This document shows positions 1 to 7,207 of a stretch of 10,261 nucleotides of DNA, piece after piece. This DNA is from Desulfobacterales bacterium (GTDB taxonomy: Bacteria; Desulfobacterota; DSM-4660; Desulfatiglandales; Desulfatiglandaceae): positions 1 through 10,261 of the forward strand of contig JAKLQB010000477.1 in the NCBI GenBank assembly GCA_022013615.1, read 5' to 3'. Below the pieces are notes generated by a model that made no database searches, was not told the origin of the DNA, and was given only the letters and a program-made list of their open reading frames with translations. The stretch's first letter is position 1, and each line of letters begins with the position of its first letter. Made by a program: the position numbers and the translations under genes.

Positions 1-237
1 CGCTATACCTGCATAAACTGCGCTGATCTCACAGCCAGCCATTGTCTCGGCTTCCTCTATGGCCTCTTTTATGGAATTCACTGTGTGCTCGATGTTAATG
101 ACCACCCCTTTCCTCAGGCCCTCTGAAGGGTGACTTCCCATGCCGATAATCTCTATGCCATCAGGACGCGCTTCACCTACCACAGCACAGACTTTTGTTG
201 TCCCGATATCCAGACCAACAATTATTTCTCCAGACAT
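1..237 (-). CDS. ftsA: FtsA, cell division actin-like ATPase (N-terminal 79 residues, cut by window edge)
   Basis: FtsA is the actin-family protein that tethers FtsZ filaments to the inner membrane and recruits later division proteins. The gene is open to the window edge: 79 codons from an ATG at 237 down to base 1, with no stop. Residues 5-22 are the first beta hairpin of the actin fold, with the phosphate-1 motif DIGTTK at 10-15. Residues 36-46 (HPSEGLRKGVV) match the conserved FtsA segment leading into the 1C domain region. The start is supported by a GAGGT ribosome binding site 9 nt upstream. It follows ftsQ, its usual partner, after a 137-bp spacer, and ftsZ would be expected next, beyond the window. 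MreB or a pilus-type PilM protein is less likely, given the motif set and the ftsQ neighbour. Confidence 0.95.
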   Translation of the reverse strand, partial: MSGEIIVGLDIGTTKVCAVVGEARPDGIEIIGMGSHPSEGLRKGVVINIEHTVNSIKEAIEEAETMAGCEISAVYAGIA

Positions 238-246
238 CTTGTTTTT

Positions 247-251
247 ACCTC
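247..251 (-). promoter_or_regulatory. Ribosome binding site of ftsA
   Basis: GAGGT on the minus strand lies 9 nt before the ATG at 237. This is a good Shine-Dalgarno match at normal spacing and it fixes the ftsA start. Confidence 0.7.
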
Positions 252-280
252 GTTCACGGGTTGTGGGTTAATAATCGGGA

Positions 281-324
281 AAATTCTAATTTCTCCTCGG
301 TGAAGGTCTGCAACATTAGAATTT
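281..324. repeat. Inverted repeat in the ftsQ-ftsA spacer
   Basis: The arms AAATTCTAAT (281-290) and ATTAGAATTT (315-324) are perfect 10-bp complements around a 24-nt centre. No T run follows on the transcribed strand, so it does not look like an intrinsic terminator. It could be an operator-like site or an mRNA hairpin upstream of ftsA; the function is unknown. It sits in the 137-bp gap (238-374), the longest between two genes here. The rest of that gap shows only weak promoter-like matches, such as TTGCAG and TAGAAT on the minus strand at a poor 19-nt spacing. Confidence 0.5.
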
Positions 325-374
325 AGCAAATGGAGATCAATCGCCATATTTCCAGTCCATCAGGATTTCAAAGG

Positions 375-1196
375 TTAGGTGCTTTTGAAAGAAACCACTG
401 CCCCATCAACCTGATTCAAGTCAATGCCTATCACCTGGTTAATTCGACCTGTCTGGGCCAGGTGTTTTGTCACTTTTTTTAATCCCTCAATTTTCTCTGT
501 AAGATCTTCACACGACAATTTGATCTCTGCTGAGATGCGGTTAAAATAAAGAGACATGCCGCCATACTCATTCATATGGATCTCCGAGAGTTCATTCAAT
601 GACCACAATCCCTGTTCTGACTCCAGGAGTTTCATGAGACGCGTGGCCTTTTCAAGTTGCTTTCGGATTTCTGATCCCTGTTTGGAAACTCCTGTAATGA
701 CCGGGAGATCCATTGTCTCCGAATCTTCGACTTCCTTAAAGACTTCCCCCCACGGATTCATGTAGTAGATCTTATCCATCACCACCAGTGCCCATGCAGT
801 CTCCTTTTCCGCCTTGACAATCAGGGTGTTCGGAAACAACCTTTCCAGATTAATGGATCTGACCCAAGGGTGGTTTTTCATCTTTTCCTGCAACGCATTC
901 AGGTTGAGAGCTAATAAACTCAGGTCAGAGTGCAAACCGCATATTTGGATGAGTTCACGCCGAACCTTTTCATCAACGCCTTCAACCTTCACCTGTTGGA
1001 GTTTCATATAGGGGGATGCGAGCAGGTAATGATATAGGGACACAAAACCCACACTGACTAAAGTCACAACGGCAAACAGCAAAAAGATTCTTAAAAAACC
1101 TGTCCCTACTCGATGGATTGTTCCAAGGACTGCGAAGGTATTTCCCTTTTTGTTTTGTTTGACGTATAAATTTTTTTGTGTGAATCGCTTCTTCAT
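375..1196 (-). CDS. ftsQ: FtsQ, divisome membrane protein with POTRA domain
   Basis: FtsQ is a bitopic inner-membrane protein that links early cytoplasmic division proteins to the FtsL/FtsB and FtsW/FtsI septal synthase complex. The 273-residue product has a lysine-rich cytoplasmic tail (about 1-33), one membrane segment (about 34-58) and a periplasmic part. The POTRA domain (about 61-132) starts at SPYMKLQQVKVEGV and contains the typical HPWVRSINLERLFPNTLIV stretch at 109-127. The FtsQ beta domain (about 133-270) contains YYMNPWGEVF and a DLPVITGV segment, both common in the family. Length is usual. The ATG is 3 nt after the murB stop and has no strong Shine-Dalgarno, suggesting translational coupling. 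Its place between murB and ftsA confirms the call. The sequence is poorly conserved, as is normal for FtsQ. Confidence 0.93.
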   Translation of the reverse strand: MKKRFTQKNLYVKQNKKGNTFAVLGTIHRVGTGFLRIFLLFAVVTLVSVGFVSLYHYLLASPYMKLQQVKVEGVDEKVRRELIQICGLHSDLSLLALNLNALQEKMKNHPWVRSINLERLFPNTLIVKAEKETAWALVVMDKIYYMNPWGEVFKEVEDSETMDLPVITGVSKQGSEIRKQLEKATRLMKLLESEQGLWSLNELSEIHMNEYGGMSLYFNRISAEIKLSCEDLTEKIEGLKKVTKHLAQTGRINQVIGIDLNQVDGAVVSFKST

Positions 1197-1199
1197 TTT

Positions 1200-2138
1200 T
1201 TATCTGCCGACGACTTTAATTTCCGTCTCCAGTTTTACGCCGGTCTCTTTTCTCACTTTCTCCTGAGTCAAGGACAGGAGCTCCAGGATATCTTTCGCTG
1301 TGGCTTCGCCAGTGTTTACAATGTAGTTGGCGTGTTTTTCTGATATCATGGCCCCTCCGATCTTCTTGCCTTTGAGACCGGCATGTTCGATAAGCCTGCC
1401 CGCATAATCATTCGGTGGGTTCTTGAATACCGAACCTGCCGATGGGTATTCTATCGGTTGACTTTGTTTTCGCCTTTTCAGGTAACCCGCAATTCTTTTA
1501 GCAACAGTTTTTACGTCCTCTGTGTCTACTTTGAGACAGGCTCCGATGATCACGCTCTTTTTCTCCATATGAAGCGCCCTGTATGAAAATTTAAGCTGAG
1601 ACCGGTTTCTTGCAACTACGTCGCCTCCTGCAGTGATCACGGTGATCTCTTTCACCCAGTCTCCGATCTCTTTTCCAAACGCCCCTGCGTTCATGGTTAC
1701 TGCCCCGCCAACCGTTCCAGGTATCCCGGCAAGAAATTCCAGCCCCCCATATCCCGAATCGCGACAGTGAATCAGAAGATCTACAATGGGCAGGCCCGCA
1801 CCTGCGTGAACTGTCATGTCATGTGCCCTTAAGTTAGACACAGACGGGTCTGTTTTTTCCTGCGCCATGCCAGCGAGTGGTCCGCAAAGCAGAATAACCA
1901 CTCCTTCAAACCCTTCATCCTTTACAAGCAGGTTGCTGCCTCTGCCCACCACGAGATAGGGAATCTCCTCTCTATTCAGAAACGCGATGACACGTCGGAG
2001 ATTTTCCGCATCCTTGGCCTCATAAAGGGACTCTGCTGGCCCCCCCACACGGAAAGTGGTGTGCTGGGCCATTGAACAATCAAACCGAACGCCCTCAACT
2101 CCTAATCTACTTAGTTCCTCTTTCTGACGTTTATTCAT
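1200..2138 (-). CDS. murB: MurB, UDP-N-acetylenolpyruvoylglucosamine reductase
   Basis: MurB is the cytoplasmic FAD enzyme that uses NADPH to reduce UDP-GlcNAc-enolpyruvate to UDP-MurNAc. The product has 312 residues. The FAD-binding domain shows GRGSNLLV (65-72) and GIPGTVGGAVTMNAGAFG (138-155). FSYR (184-187) supplies the expected Arg, SAGSVFKNP (233-241) the proton-donor Ser236, and LETEI (303-307) the conserved catalytic-region Glu306. The SAGSVFKNP form and length fit type II MurB, which lacks the extra loop of the E. coli enzyme. A polar stretch at about 92-107 looks like a small loop insertion. The ATG at 2138 has a purine-rich AAGGGA touching it, which is too close to be an ideal Shine-Dalgarno, but upstream in-frame codons offer no better start. 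It lies between murC (86-bp spacer) and ftsQ (3 nt). Confidence 0.97.
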   Translation of the reverse strand: MNKRQKEELSRLGVEGVRFDCSMAQHTTFRVGGPAESLYEAKDAENLRRVIAFLNREEIPYLVVGRGSNLLVKDEGFEGVVILLCGPLAGMAQEKTDPSVSNLRAHDMTVHAGAGLPIVDLLIHCRDSGYGGLEFLAGIPGTVGGAVTMNAGAFGKEIGDWVKEITVITAGGDVVARNRSQLKFSYRALHMEKKSVIIGACLKVDTEDVKTVAKRIAGYLKRRKQSQPIEYPSAGSVFKNPPNDYAGRLIEHAGLKGKKIGGAMISEKHANYIVNTGEATAKDILELLSLTQEKVRKETGVKLETEIKVVGR

Positions 2139-2167
2139 TCCCTTATATGCGCCTAATATCTCACTCT

Positions 2168-2224
2168 AAGACCATTAATTCCTAAATCCCTTAATTCTTA
2201 AATCCCTAAATCCTTCAATGTCTT
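2168..2224. repeat. Five-unit octamer repeat flanked by imperfect inverted ends, murC-murB spacer
   Basis: Bases 2178-2217 are five successive 8-nt units of the form ATYCYTAA: ATTCCTAA, ATCCCTTA, ATTCTTAA, ATCCCTAA, ATCCTTCA. The same stretch can be read as a 16-nt unit in two copies (2175-2190 and 2191-2206) differing at one base. It is bracketed by AAGACCATT (2168-2176) and AATGTCTT (2217-2224), which are complementary apart from one extra C. It fills most of the 86-bp gap between murC and murB, is much richer in A+T than the genes, and has no coding potential. A small dispersed repeat or a slippage-prone tract are both possible. Confidence 0.7.
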
Positions 2225-3604
2225 TTAATCCAACTTATCCAAAAGTCTTGCGCCTAATCTGTGAATGTCACCAGCGCCGAGAGTTATTACCAGGTCCCCA
2301 GGTCGTAATATTGACAAAAGGGTGGATAGAGCGTCTTCCTGTGTGGGACTAAAGATCACGTCCTTGTGGCCGTGTTCCTTAATGCCCTGGGATAACCATT
2401 CCGCAGTCACTCCGTCAATGGCAGTCTCCCCTGCGGAAAATATAGGGGTCACAATCAGAACATCTGCTTCATTAAAACTAATTACAAAACGATCAAACAG
2501 GGCTTCGGTCCGTGTATATCTGTGCGGCTGGAAAACAACGATCATCCGCCTTTCAGGCCAGCATTCCTTCGCCGTTTTCAGTGTGGCCGTTATCTCGGTT
2601 GGATGATGACCGTAATCATCAAGTACAAGGATATCCCTCTTTTCGCCTTTGAGCTGGAATCGTCTTGCCAGCCCCCCCAGGTTCTTGAGTCCTTCCTTGA
2701 TTACCCCGATGTCCAGGTCCAGTTCAAGACCAACGGCTGTGGCGGCCAGGGCATTCAGCATATTGTGTTCACCTGGTATTCCCACAACAATCCTGCCCAA
2801 TGAATTGTTGTGATAAAGGGCTTCGAAACTAACTCCCAGCTTTTCCTTCTCCAAATCCCGCCCTTTCAAAGCTGCCTGAGAGGTCATGCCATAGGTCAAG
2901 TATCTTTTTTTAAGACGGGGGATAATCCCCTGGATTTCTTCATTGTCCAGGCAAAGTATGGCTGTCCCATAGAAGGGAATGTTGTTGATGAAACTGATGA
3001 ATGTCTCACGAATTGTCTCCATGTCTCCATAGTGATCCATATGTTCATGGTCTATATTCGTAACCACAGCTATGGCAGGGGATAACGCAAGAAAAGACCC
3101 ATCGCTTTCATCCGCTTCTGCAACCAGAATATCCCCCTGTCCGAGTTTGGCATTTGACCCGCCCCAGATATCGAGCCTCCCGCCAATGACCACTGTCGGA
3201 TCCAGATGCCCACATGTGAGGATGGAGGCTACCATAGAGGTTGTGGTCGTCTTTCCATGGGCGCCTGCGATGGCCACGCCGTATTTGAGCCTCATCAGTT
3301 CCGCCAGCATCTCCGCCCTCGGAATAACGGGAATAGAACGCTTTTTTGCCTCCTGGATCTCCGGATTCTCGCTTGCCACGGCCGAGGAATATACCACTAC
3401 GTCGGCTCCTTCAATCTGCTCCTCCTTGTGCCCTTTGAAAACGACCCCACTGAGAGCAGCAAGTCGCCTCGTCATGGGGCTATCTTTCAGATCGGAACCG
3501 CTTACCTTGTAGCCCAGGTTGATCAGGAGCTCTGCAATTCCGCTCATTCCGATGCCACCGATACCAACAAAGTGGATGTGCTTTGCCTTCCCGAACTGCT
3601 TCAT
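2225..3604 (-). CDS. murC: MurC, UDP-N-acetylmuramate--L-alanine ligase
   Basis: MurC is the cytoplasmic ATP-dependent ligase adding L-alanine to UDP-MurNAc, the first of the four Mur ligases. The 459-residue product has the full three-domain plan. The N-terminal UDP-binding Rossmann domain has GIGGIGMSGIAE (14-25). The central ATPase domain has the P-loop AHGKTTTTSM (115-124), EADESDGSFL (163-172) and NIDHEHMDHY (183-192). The C-terminal domain has the RRFQ segment (314-317), DDYGHHPTE (329-337) and FQPHRYTRT (358-366), all MurC signatures. Length is normal and no key residue is missing. The ATG overlaps the murG TGA (shared ATGA, 3601-3604), with GGAG 11 nt upstream, so translation is probably coupled to murG. 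Mpl, a related ligase, is much less likely in this context. Confidence 0.98.
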   Translation of the reverse strand: MKQFGKAKHIHFVGIGGIGMSGIAELLINLGYKVSGSDLKDSPMTRRLAALSGVVFKGHKEEQIEGADVVVYSSAVASENPEIQEAKKRSIPVIPRAEMLAELMRLKYGVAIAGAHGKTTTTSMVASILTCGHLDPTVVIGGRLDIWGGSNAKLGQGDILVAEADESDGSFLALSPAIAVVTNIDHEHMDHYGDMETIRETFISFINNIPFYGTAILCLDNEEIQGIIPRLKKRYLTYGMTSQAALKGRDLEKEKLGVSFEALYHNNSLGRIVVGIPGEHNMLNALAATAVGLELDLDIGVIKEGLKNLGGLARRFQLKGEKRDILVLDDYGHHPTEITATLKTAKECWPERRMIVVFQPHRYTRTEALFDRFVISFNEADVLIVTPIFSAGETAIDGVTAEWLSQGIKEHGHKDVIFSPTQEDALSTLLSILRPGDLVITLGAGDIHRLGARLLDKLD

Positions 3605-4707
3605 TGCTTGATCATCTCCAATAAATGATCCACAATTACCTTTGCGGCATTAGGGCGTGCCATTTTTTTTGTGCATGTACTCATTTTTTTTAAGGCCGAA
3701 GGATCATCCATATATTTAATCAAAGCTTGAGCGAGGGTCTCCGCGCTCAAATCACTTTGATGGATCATTTCGGCGCCGCCTGCTCGAACTAAACTGCTGG
3801 CATTAATCTCCTGATGTTGATTCGCCGCATAGGGATAGGGAACTAAAATAGAAGGCTTTCCCAGCGCGGCCATCTCAAAGATGGTAGTTGCTCCTGCCCT
3901 GCTAATCACCAGATCGGCCCGGTTATAGGCAGCGGTCATGTCTTGAATAAAGGGCAACAGTTCTGCCCTGAGTCCTCTATCCCGGTAATCATTAACAACG
4001 CGTTCATAATCTGTCTCCCCGGTCTGGTGGATCACTGCCGGGTTTCTGCCTCTTGCGTTCAGATATTCCAGGGTTTCTGCGAAACTCTTATTTATGGCCG
4101 TGGCCCCCTGGCTTCCGCCCACAACCAGGATTGTAAATGTTTTCCGGCCTTCAGGTTCCATTCGGTCATGGGAAAAGAGCTCATCGCGAACCGGATTACC
4201 CGTCAAGAAAACTGAATTGACCTTAAAGTGGGCTCTGCTCTCCTCAAAAGAGATTAAAACCCGGCCAACAACCCGGGATAGCAGGCGATTCGTGAGGCCA
4301 GGATAGGAGTTTTGTTCATGGATTGCCGTGGGTATCCCCATAAGCCTGGCCGTTAGACAGACAGGACCGGCTGAATAGCCTCCCACCCCAAGGACCAGAG
4401 AAGGAGAAAATTCCTTTATGATTGAGGCAGATTGAAAAATGCTTTTAGGCAATTTGACCATTACGCTGAATCCCTTTTTCCATCCACGTCCTTTTAGCCC
4501 TTCTACATCAATGGACGTTACCCTGTATCCATATCGTGCCAATAGCTCCGATTCCATCCTTCGGTGCCCCACCACGAAGAGGATCTCTTTTTCCTCAAAT
4601 CTTTTCTCCAGTTCCCTTGCAATGGCGATACCCGGAAAAAGATGGCCCCCTGTTCCGCCGCCTGCTATAAGGCATCTTAAGGGCGTTTTGGATTTTATAT
4701 CTATCAA
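3601..4707 (-). CDS. murG: MurG, lipid II-forming GlcNAc transferase (TTG start)
   Basis: MurG is the GT-B fold (family 28) glycosyltransferase on the inner face of the membrane that moves GlcNAc from UDP-GlcNAc to lipid I, giving lipid II. In the 368-residue product the N-terminal acceptor domain has GGGTGGHLFP (16-25, with the conserved His22), GVGGYSAGP (107-115) and HEQNSYPG (130-137). The C-terminal donor domain has TGNPVR (169-174), GGSQGA (197-202), SRAGATTIFEM (269-279, with the UDP-GlcNAc-binding Glu278) and NQHQEINA (296-303). The frame begins at a TTG at 4707. No ATG lies in frame before the glycine-rich loop, and GGGAG sits 10 nt upstream, so TTG is the likely start. It begins 14 nt after the ftsW stop and overlaps murC by 4 nt. 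Confidence 0.97.
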   Translation of the reverse strand: MIDIKSKTPLRCLIAGGGTGGHLFPGIAIARELEKRFEEKEILFVVGHRRMESELLARYGYRVTSIDVEGLKGRGWKKGFSVMVKLPKSIFQSASIIKEFSPSLVLGVGGYSAGPVCLTARLMGIPTAIHEQNSYPGLTNRLLSRVVGRVLISFEESRAHFKVNSVFLTGNPVRDELFSHDRMEPEGRKTFTILVVGGSQGATAINKSFAETLEYLNARGRNPAVIHQTGETDYERVVNDYRDRGLRAELLPFIQDMTAAYNRADLVISRAGATTIFEMAALGKPSILVPYPYAANQHQEINASSLVRAGGAEMIHQSDLSAETLAQALIKYMDDPSALKKMSTCTKKMARPNAAKVIVDHLLEMIKQ

Positions 4708-4717
4708 CCGCTTCTAT

Positions 4718-4722
4718 CTCCC
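4718..4722 (-). promoter_or_regulatory. Ribosome binding site deciding the TTG start of murG
   Basis: GGGAG on the minus strand, 10 nt before the TTG at 4707, overlaps the last base of the ftsW stop codon (4722-4724). It supports the non-ATG start and suggests coupling of murG translation to ftsW. Confidence 0.6.
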
Positions 4723-5825
4723 TATGTCCTCGAAGAGATACTCAGCAGGATACCAATGCTCAAAAGATTAAGAACCAGGGATGATCCCCCATAGCTGATG
4801 AGCGGCAGCGTTAACCCTTTGGTAGGAAGCAGTCCCATGACCACACCCATATTTACCAGGACCTGAAGGCCGAGCAAGCAAGTCAACCCGAGGGCCAGGT
4901 AACTGCTGTAGAGGTCTGTGGCATTGAGGGCTATTTTTATCCCCCGCATGATCAGGATGCCGAACAGAACGATGATGACAATCACACCAATGAGCCCCAG
5001 TTCTTCAGCCGCTATAGAGAAAACGAAGTCTGTATGAGGCTCAGGCAAATAAAACAGTTTCTGCTTGCTGTTCCCGAGACCTGTGCCGAAAATGCCTCCG
5101 GACCCAAAAGCTAAAAAGGAATGTATGATCTGAAACCCTACGCCTTTGGGATCATCCCAGGGGTGAATGAAGGCCCACAATCTCTTAAGCCTGTAATCAG
5201 CGGACCAGATCAGCCATACTAAAAATGGAGCGGAAAGAATAATACTCAAAGAAAGCTGTGTGAATTTGACACCGCCTACAAATAAGACAATTAAGAACCA
5301 GCAGCCCAAAATGACGGCTGTTCCAAGGTCTGGTTGAAGGACGATGAGCAGCATAAATGCCCCTGCAATGAGTATGTGGGGCAAAAACCCTTTTGAAAAC
5401 GACCCCATGTTTGATCCCTTCTTAGACATGGAGTACGCCAAATAAACGGCCAACGAAAATTTTGCCAGCTCCGAGGGCTGAAAGGAAAACCCGCCCCATC
5501 TCAACCACCTGGTGGCACCGCCCACCTTGTATCCGATGCCCGGAATAAACAGCAGAATCAAGAGGGAAAAACTGATAAGCAACAGGGGATAGACCAACCT
5601 GGAGTAGAGAGTGCATGGGATATGCTTTGCAATTAACATAAGACAAAACCCGAAGAGACAAAATAGAACTTGCCTTTTGAGATAAAAGTAACTGTCACCC
5701 AGTCGATGCGCGGCAAGGTGAGAACTCGCACTGTAGACGAATACAAATCCCAGCCCGATTAATAATATTACAGGTATGAGAATCATATAATCGTAACCTG
5801 AAGTTATGGGTTTCCTCTCAGCCAT
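4722..5825 (-). CDS. ftsW: FtsW, SEDS-family septal peptidoglycan polymerase
   Basis: FtsW is the polytopic SEDS glycosyltransferase that polymerises lipid II at the division site together with its class b PBP partner FtsI. From the ATG at 5825 the product has 367 residues and about ten membrane segments, the first near 14-34. Conserved marks are GGATRWLRWGGFSFQPSELA (102-121), QPDLGTA (164-170), HPWDDP (221-226), LPEPHTDFVFSIAAEELG (260-277, containing the presumed catalytic Asp266) and GLLPTKGLTLPLISYGGSS (331-349). The open frame runs upstream to 5966, but that extra part is polar, Arg/Cys-rich and only mirrors murD in another frame. The start at 5825, overlapping murD by 8 nt, is therefore preferred. 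RodA is a close paralogue; the position between murD and murG decides for FtsW. Confidence 0.96.
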   Translation of the reverse strand: MAERKPITSGYDYMILIPVILLIGLGFVFVYSASSHLAAHRLGDSYFYLKRQVLFCLFGFCLMLIAKHIPCTLYSRLVYPLLLISFSLLILLFIPGIGYKVGGATRWLRWGGFSFQPSELAKFSLAVYLAYSMSKKGSNMGSFSKGFLPHILIAGAFMLLIVLQPDLGTAVILGCWFLIVLFVGGVKFTQLSLSIILSAPFLVWLIWSADYRLKRLWAFIHPWDDPKGVGFQIIHSFLAFGSGGIFGTGLGNSKQKLFYLPEPHTDFVFSIAAEELGLIGVIVIIVLFGILIMRGIKIALNATDLYSSYLALGLTCLLGLQVLVNMGVVMGLLPTKGLTLPLISYGGSSLVLNLLSIGILLSISSRT

Positions 5826-7194
5826 GAGAAAGTCTCTCAACCGCGGATCTGAAGACCATGCCCCTGTGGGCGTAGTCTGAAAACATATCAAAACTCGAAC
5901 AGGCCGGCGCGAGCAGCACCGCATCTCCCCTGTCAGCCTGCGAAAAGGCAATGGATACTGCTTCATCCATATCTTCAGCCATTAAAAAGGGAACAGCCCC
6001 TTCAAAAGAACTGGCCAATAGTTCCCTGGATTCTCCTAAGAAAATGGCCTTCCGCACTCCGCCCCTGGCAGCCCTAACCAGTCGGGCATAGTCTGCACCC
6101 TTGTGCCGGCCTCCTGCTATAAGGATAAGAGGTCTGTCAAAACTCGCAATTGCCCTGACAGCCGCATCTACATTGGTAGCCTTGGAATCGTTATAAAATT
6201 CCACACCTCCGAACTCCGCCACATGTTCAAGCCTGTTCGGAAGGCCCTTGAAATCCCCGATGGTTTGCTGAACAACCGAGGGCTCAATCCCAAGTATGAG
6301 GCCTGCCAGGACAACGGCCAGGAGGTTTTCCAGGTTGTGTTTTCCGGGAAGTCTGAAGGATTTAAGAGAAAAGCTAATATGTTCTCCGCCGGAAAGGCTT
6401 GCCCTGATTTCTTTATCCTGAACATAGGCGTGTCGACCTTCTTTCCTTTTAACTCCAAAGCGAAAAACAGATACTCCGGAAGGAGGTTTGACAGACGCCA
6501 GGGTTTCGTCGTCGTCATTTAGAATAACATGCTGTCCGATTCTTTGGTTCATGAAGATCCTCAGTTTGGACTGAGCGTAGTCTTCATAAGAGGCATATCG
6601 GTCCAGATGATCTGGAGAAATATTCAGGAGTAGAGAAATAAACGGGCAAAATGTCTCAATGGTATCCAGTTGAAAACTACTCACTTCGACCACTACATAG
6701 TCTGCTTTTTCCTCTCCTTCGACATAAGCAATTAGGGGTGTTCCAATGTTGCCACCCACAAAAACCTTGAGGTTCGCATTTTTGAGCACGGAGCCTAATA
6801 AAGCTGTGACAGTGGATTTTCCATTGGTACCGGTCACTGCAATCATGGGTGTATCAATCAGACGGCTGGCTAACTCCAGTTCCCCGGTTACCGGGATGCC
6901 GGTTTTTTTTGCTGCTCGAAGGGGCTCCATGTCATGGGGCACCCCAGGACTCAGGACAATCATTTCGGATTTTAAAAATGTTGCTTCCTGGTGCCTCCCG
7001 GTCTCCAGTGCGATTCCAAGTTTCCGAACCTCCTTGCAGGTGGTGGGGTTAAGTTCGGTTTCAGGCCTTGCTTCACTGACAGTTACCACTGCGCCCTGTT
7101 TTGCCAACCATCGCGCAGCGCAAAGCCCGGTAATGCCCAGGCCCACCACCAGGACTTTCCTGTTGCGAAATTCTGTTTTGTGAAAATTATGCAT
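5818..7194 (-). CDS. murD: MurD, UDP-N-acetylmuramoyl-L-alanine--D-glutamate ligase
   Basis: MurD is the cytoplasmic ATP-dependent ligase adding D-glutamate to UDP-MurNAc-L-Ala. In the 458-residue product the N-terminal domain has VLVVGLGITG (14-23) and LSPGVP (81-86). The ATPase domain has GTNGKST (122-128), EVSSFQL (170-176) and NISPDHLDRY (191-200). Lys210 in AQSKLRIF corresponds to the carbamylated lysine of E. coli MurD. The C-terminal part has ENLLA (289-293), NDSKATN (335-341), GGRHKG (361-366) and LAPACSSFDMF (428-438), all MurD-typical. Length is normal. The ATG at 7194 is 13 nt after the mraY stop, in an A+T-rich stretch with no clear Shine-Dalgarno, so coupling to mraY is likely. 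The 3' end overlaps ftsW by 8 nt. Confidence 0.98.
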   Translation of the reverse strand: MHNFHKTEFRNRKVLVVGLGITGLCAARWLAKQGAVVTVSEARPETELNPTTCKEVRKLGIALETGRHQEATFLKSEMIVLSPGVPHDMEPLRAAKKTGIPVTGELELASRLIDTPMIAVTGTNGKSTVTALLGSVLKNANLKVFVGGNIGTPLIAYVEGEEKADYVVVEVSSFQLDTIETFCPFISLLLNISPDHLDRYASYEDYAQSKLRIFMNQRIGQHVILNDDDETLASVKPPSGVSVFRFGVKRKEGRHAYVQDKEIRASLSGGEHISFSLKSFRLPGKHNLENLLAVVLAGLILGIEPSVVQQTIGDFKGLPNRLEHVAEFGGVEFYNDSKATNVDAAVRAIASFDRPLILIAGGRHKGADYARLVRAARGGVRKAIFLGESRELLASSFEGAVPFLMAEDMDEAVSIAFSQADRGDAVLLAPACSSFDMFSDYAHRGMVFRSAVERLSHG

Positions 7195-7207
7195 AAATTT
7201 AATATTT

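Noticed and set aside
222..347. Small 41-codon minus-strand frame between ftsQ and ftsA, overlapping the ftsA start out of frame.
   Set aside because: It has only a poor ribosome binding site and no recognisable motif, and such short frames are expected by chance. It would need conservation in relatives to be taken seriously.
3072..3628. Two long plus-strand open frames (146 and 140 codons) opposite the murC 5' half.
   Set aside because: Both lie within the complete murC coding sequence and mirror its codon pattern. Nothing in them resembles a known protein.
5826..5966. N-terminal extension of ftsW by 47 codons to an upstream ATG at 5966.
   Set aside because: It would overlap murD by about 150 bp and give a polar Arg/Cys-rich leader unlike FtsW. 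The start at 5825 gives the normal length and an 8-nt overlap.
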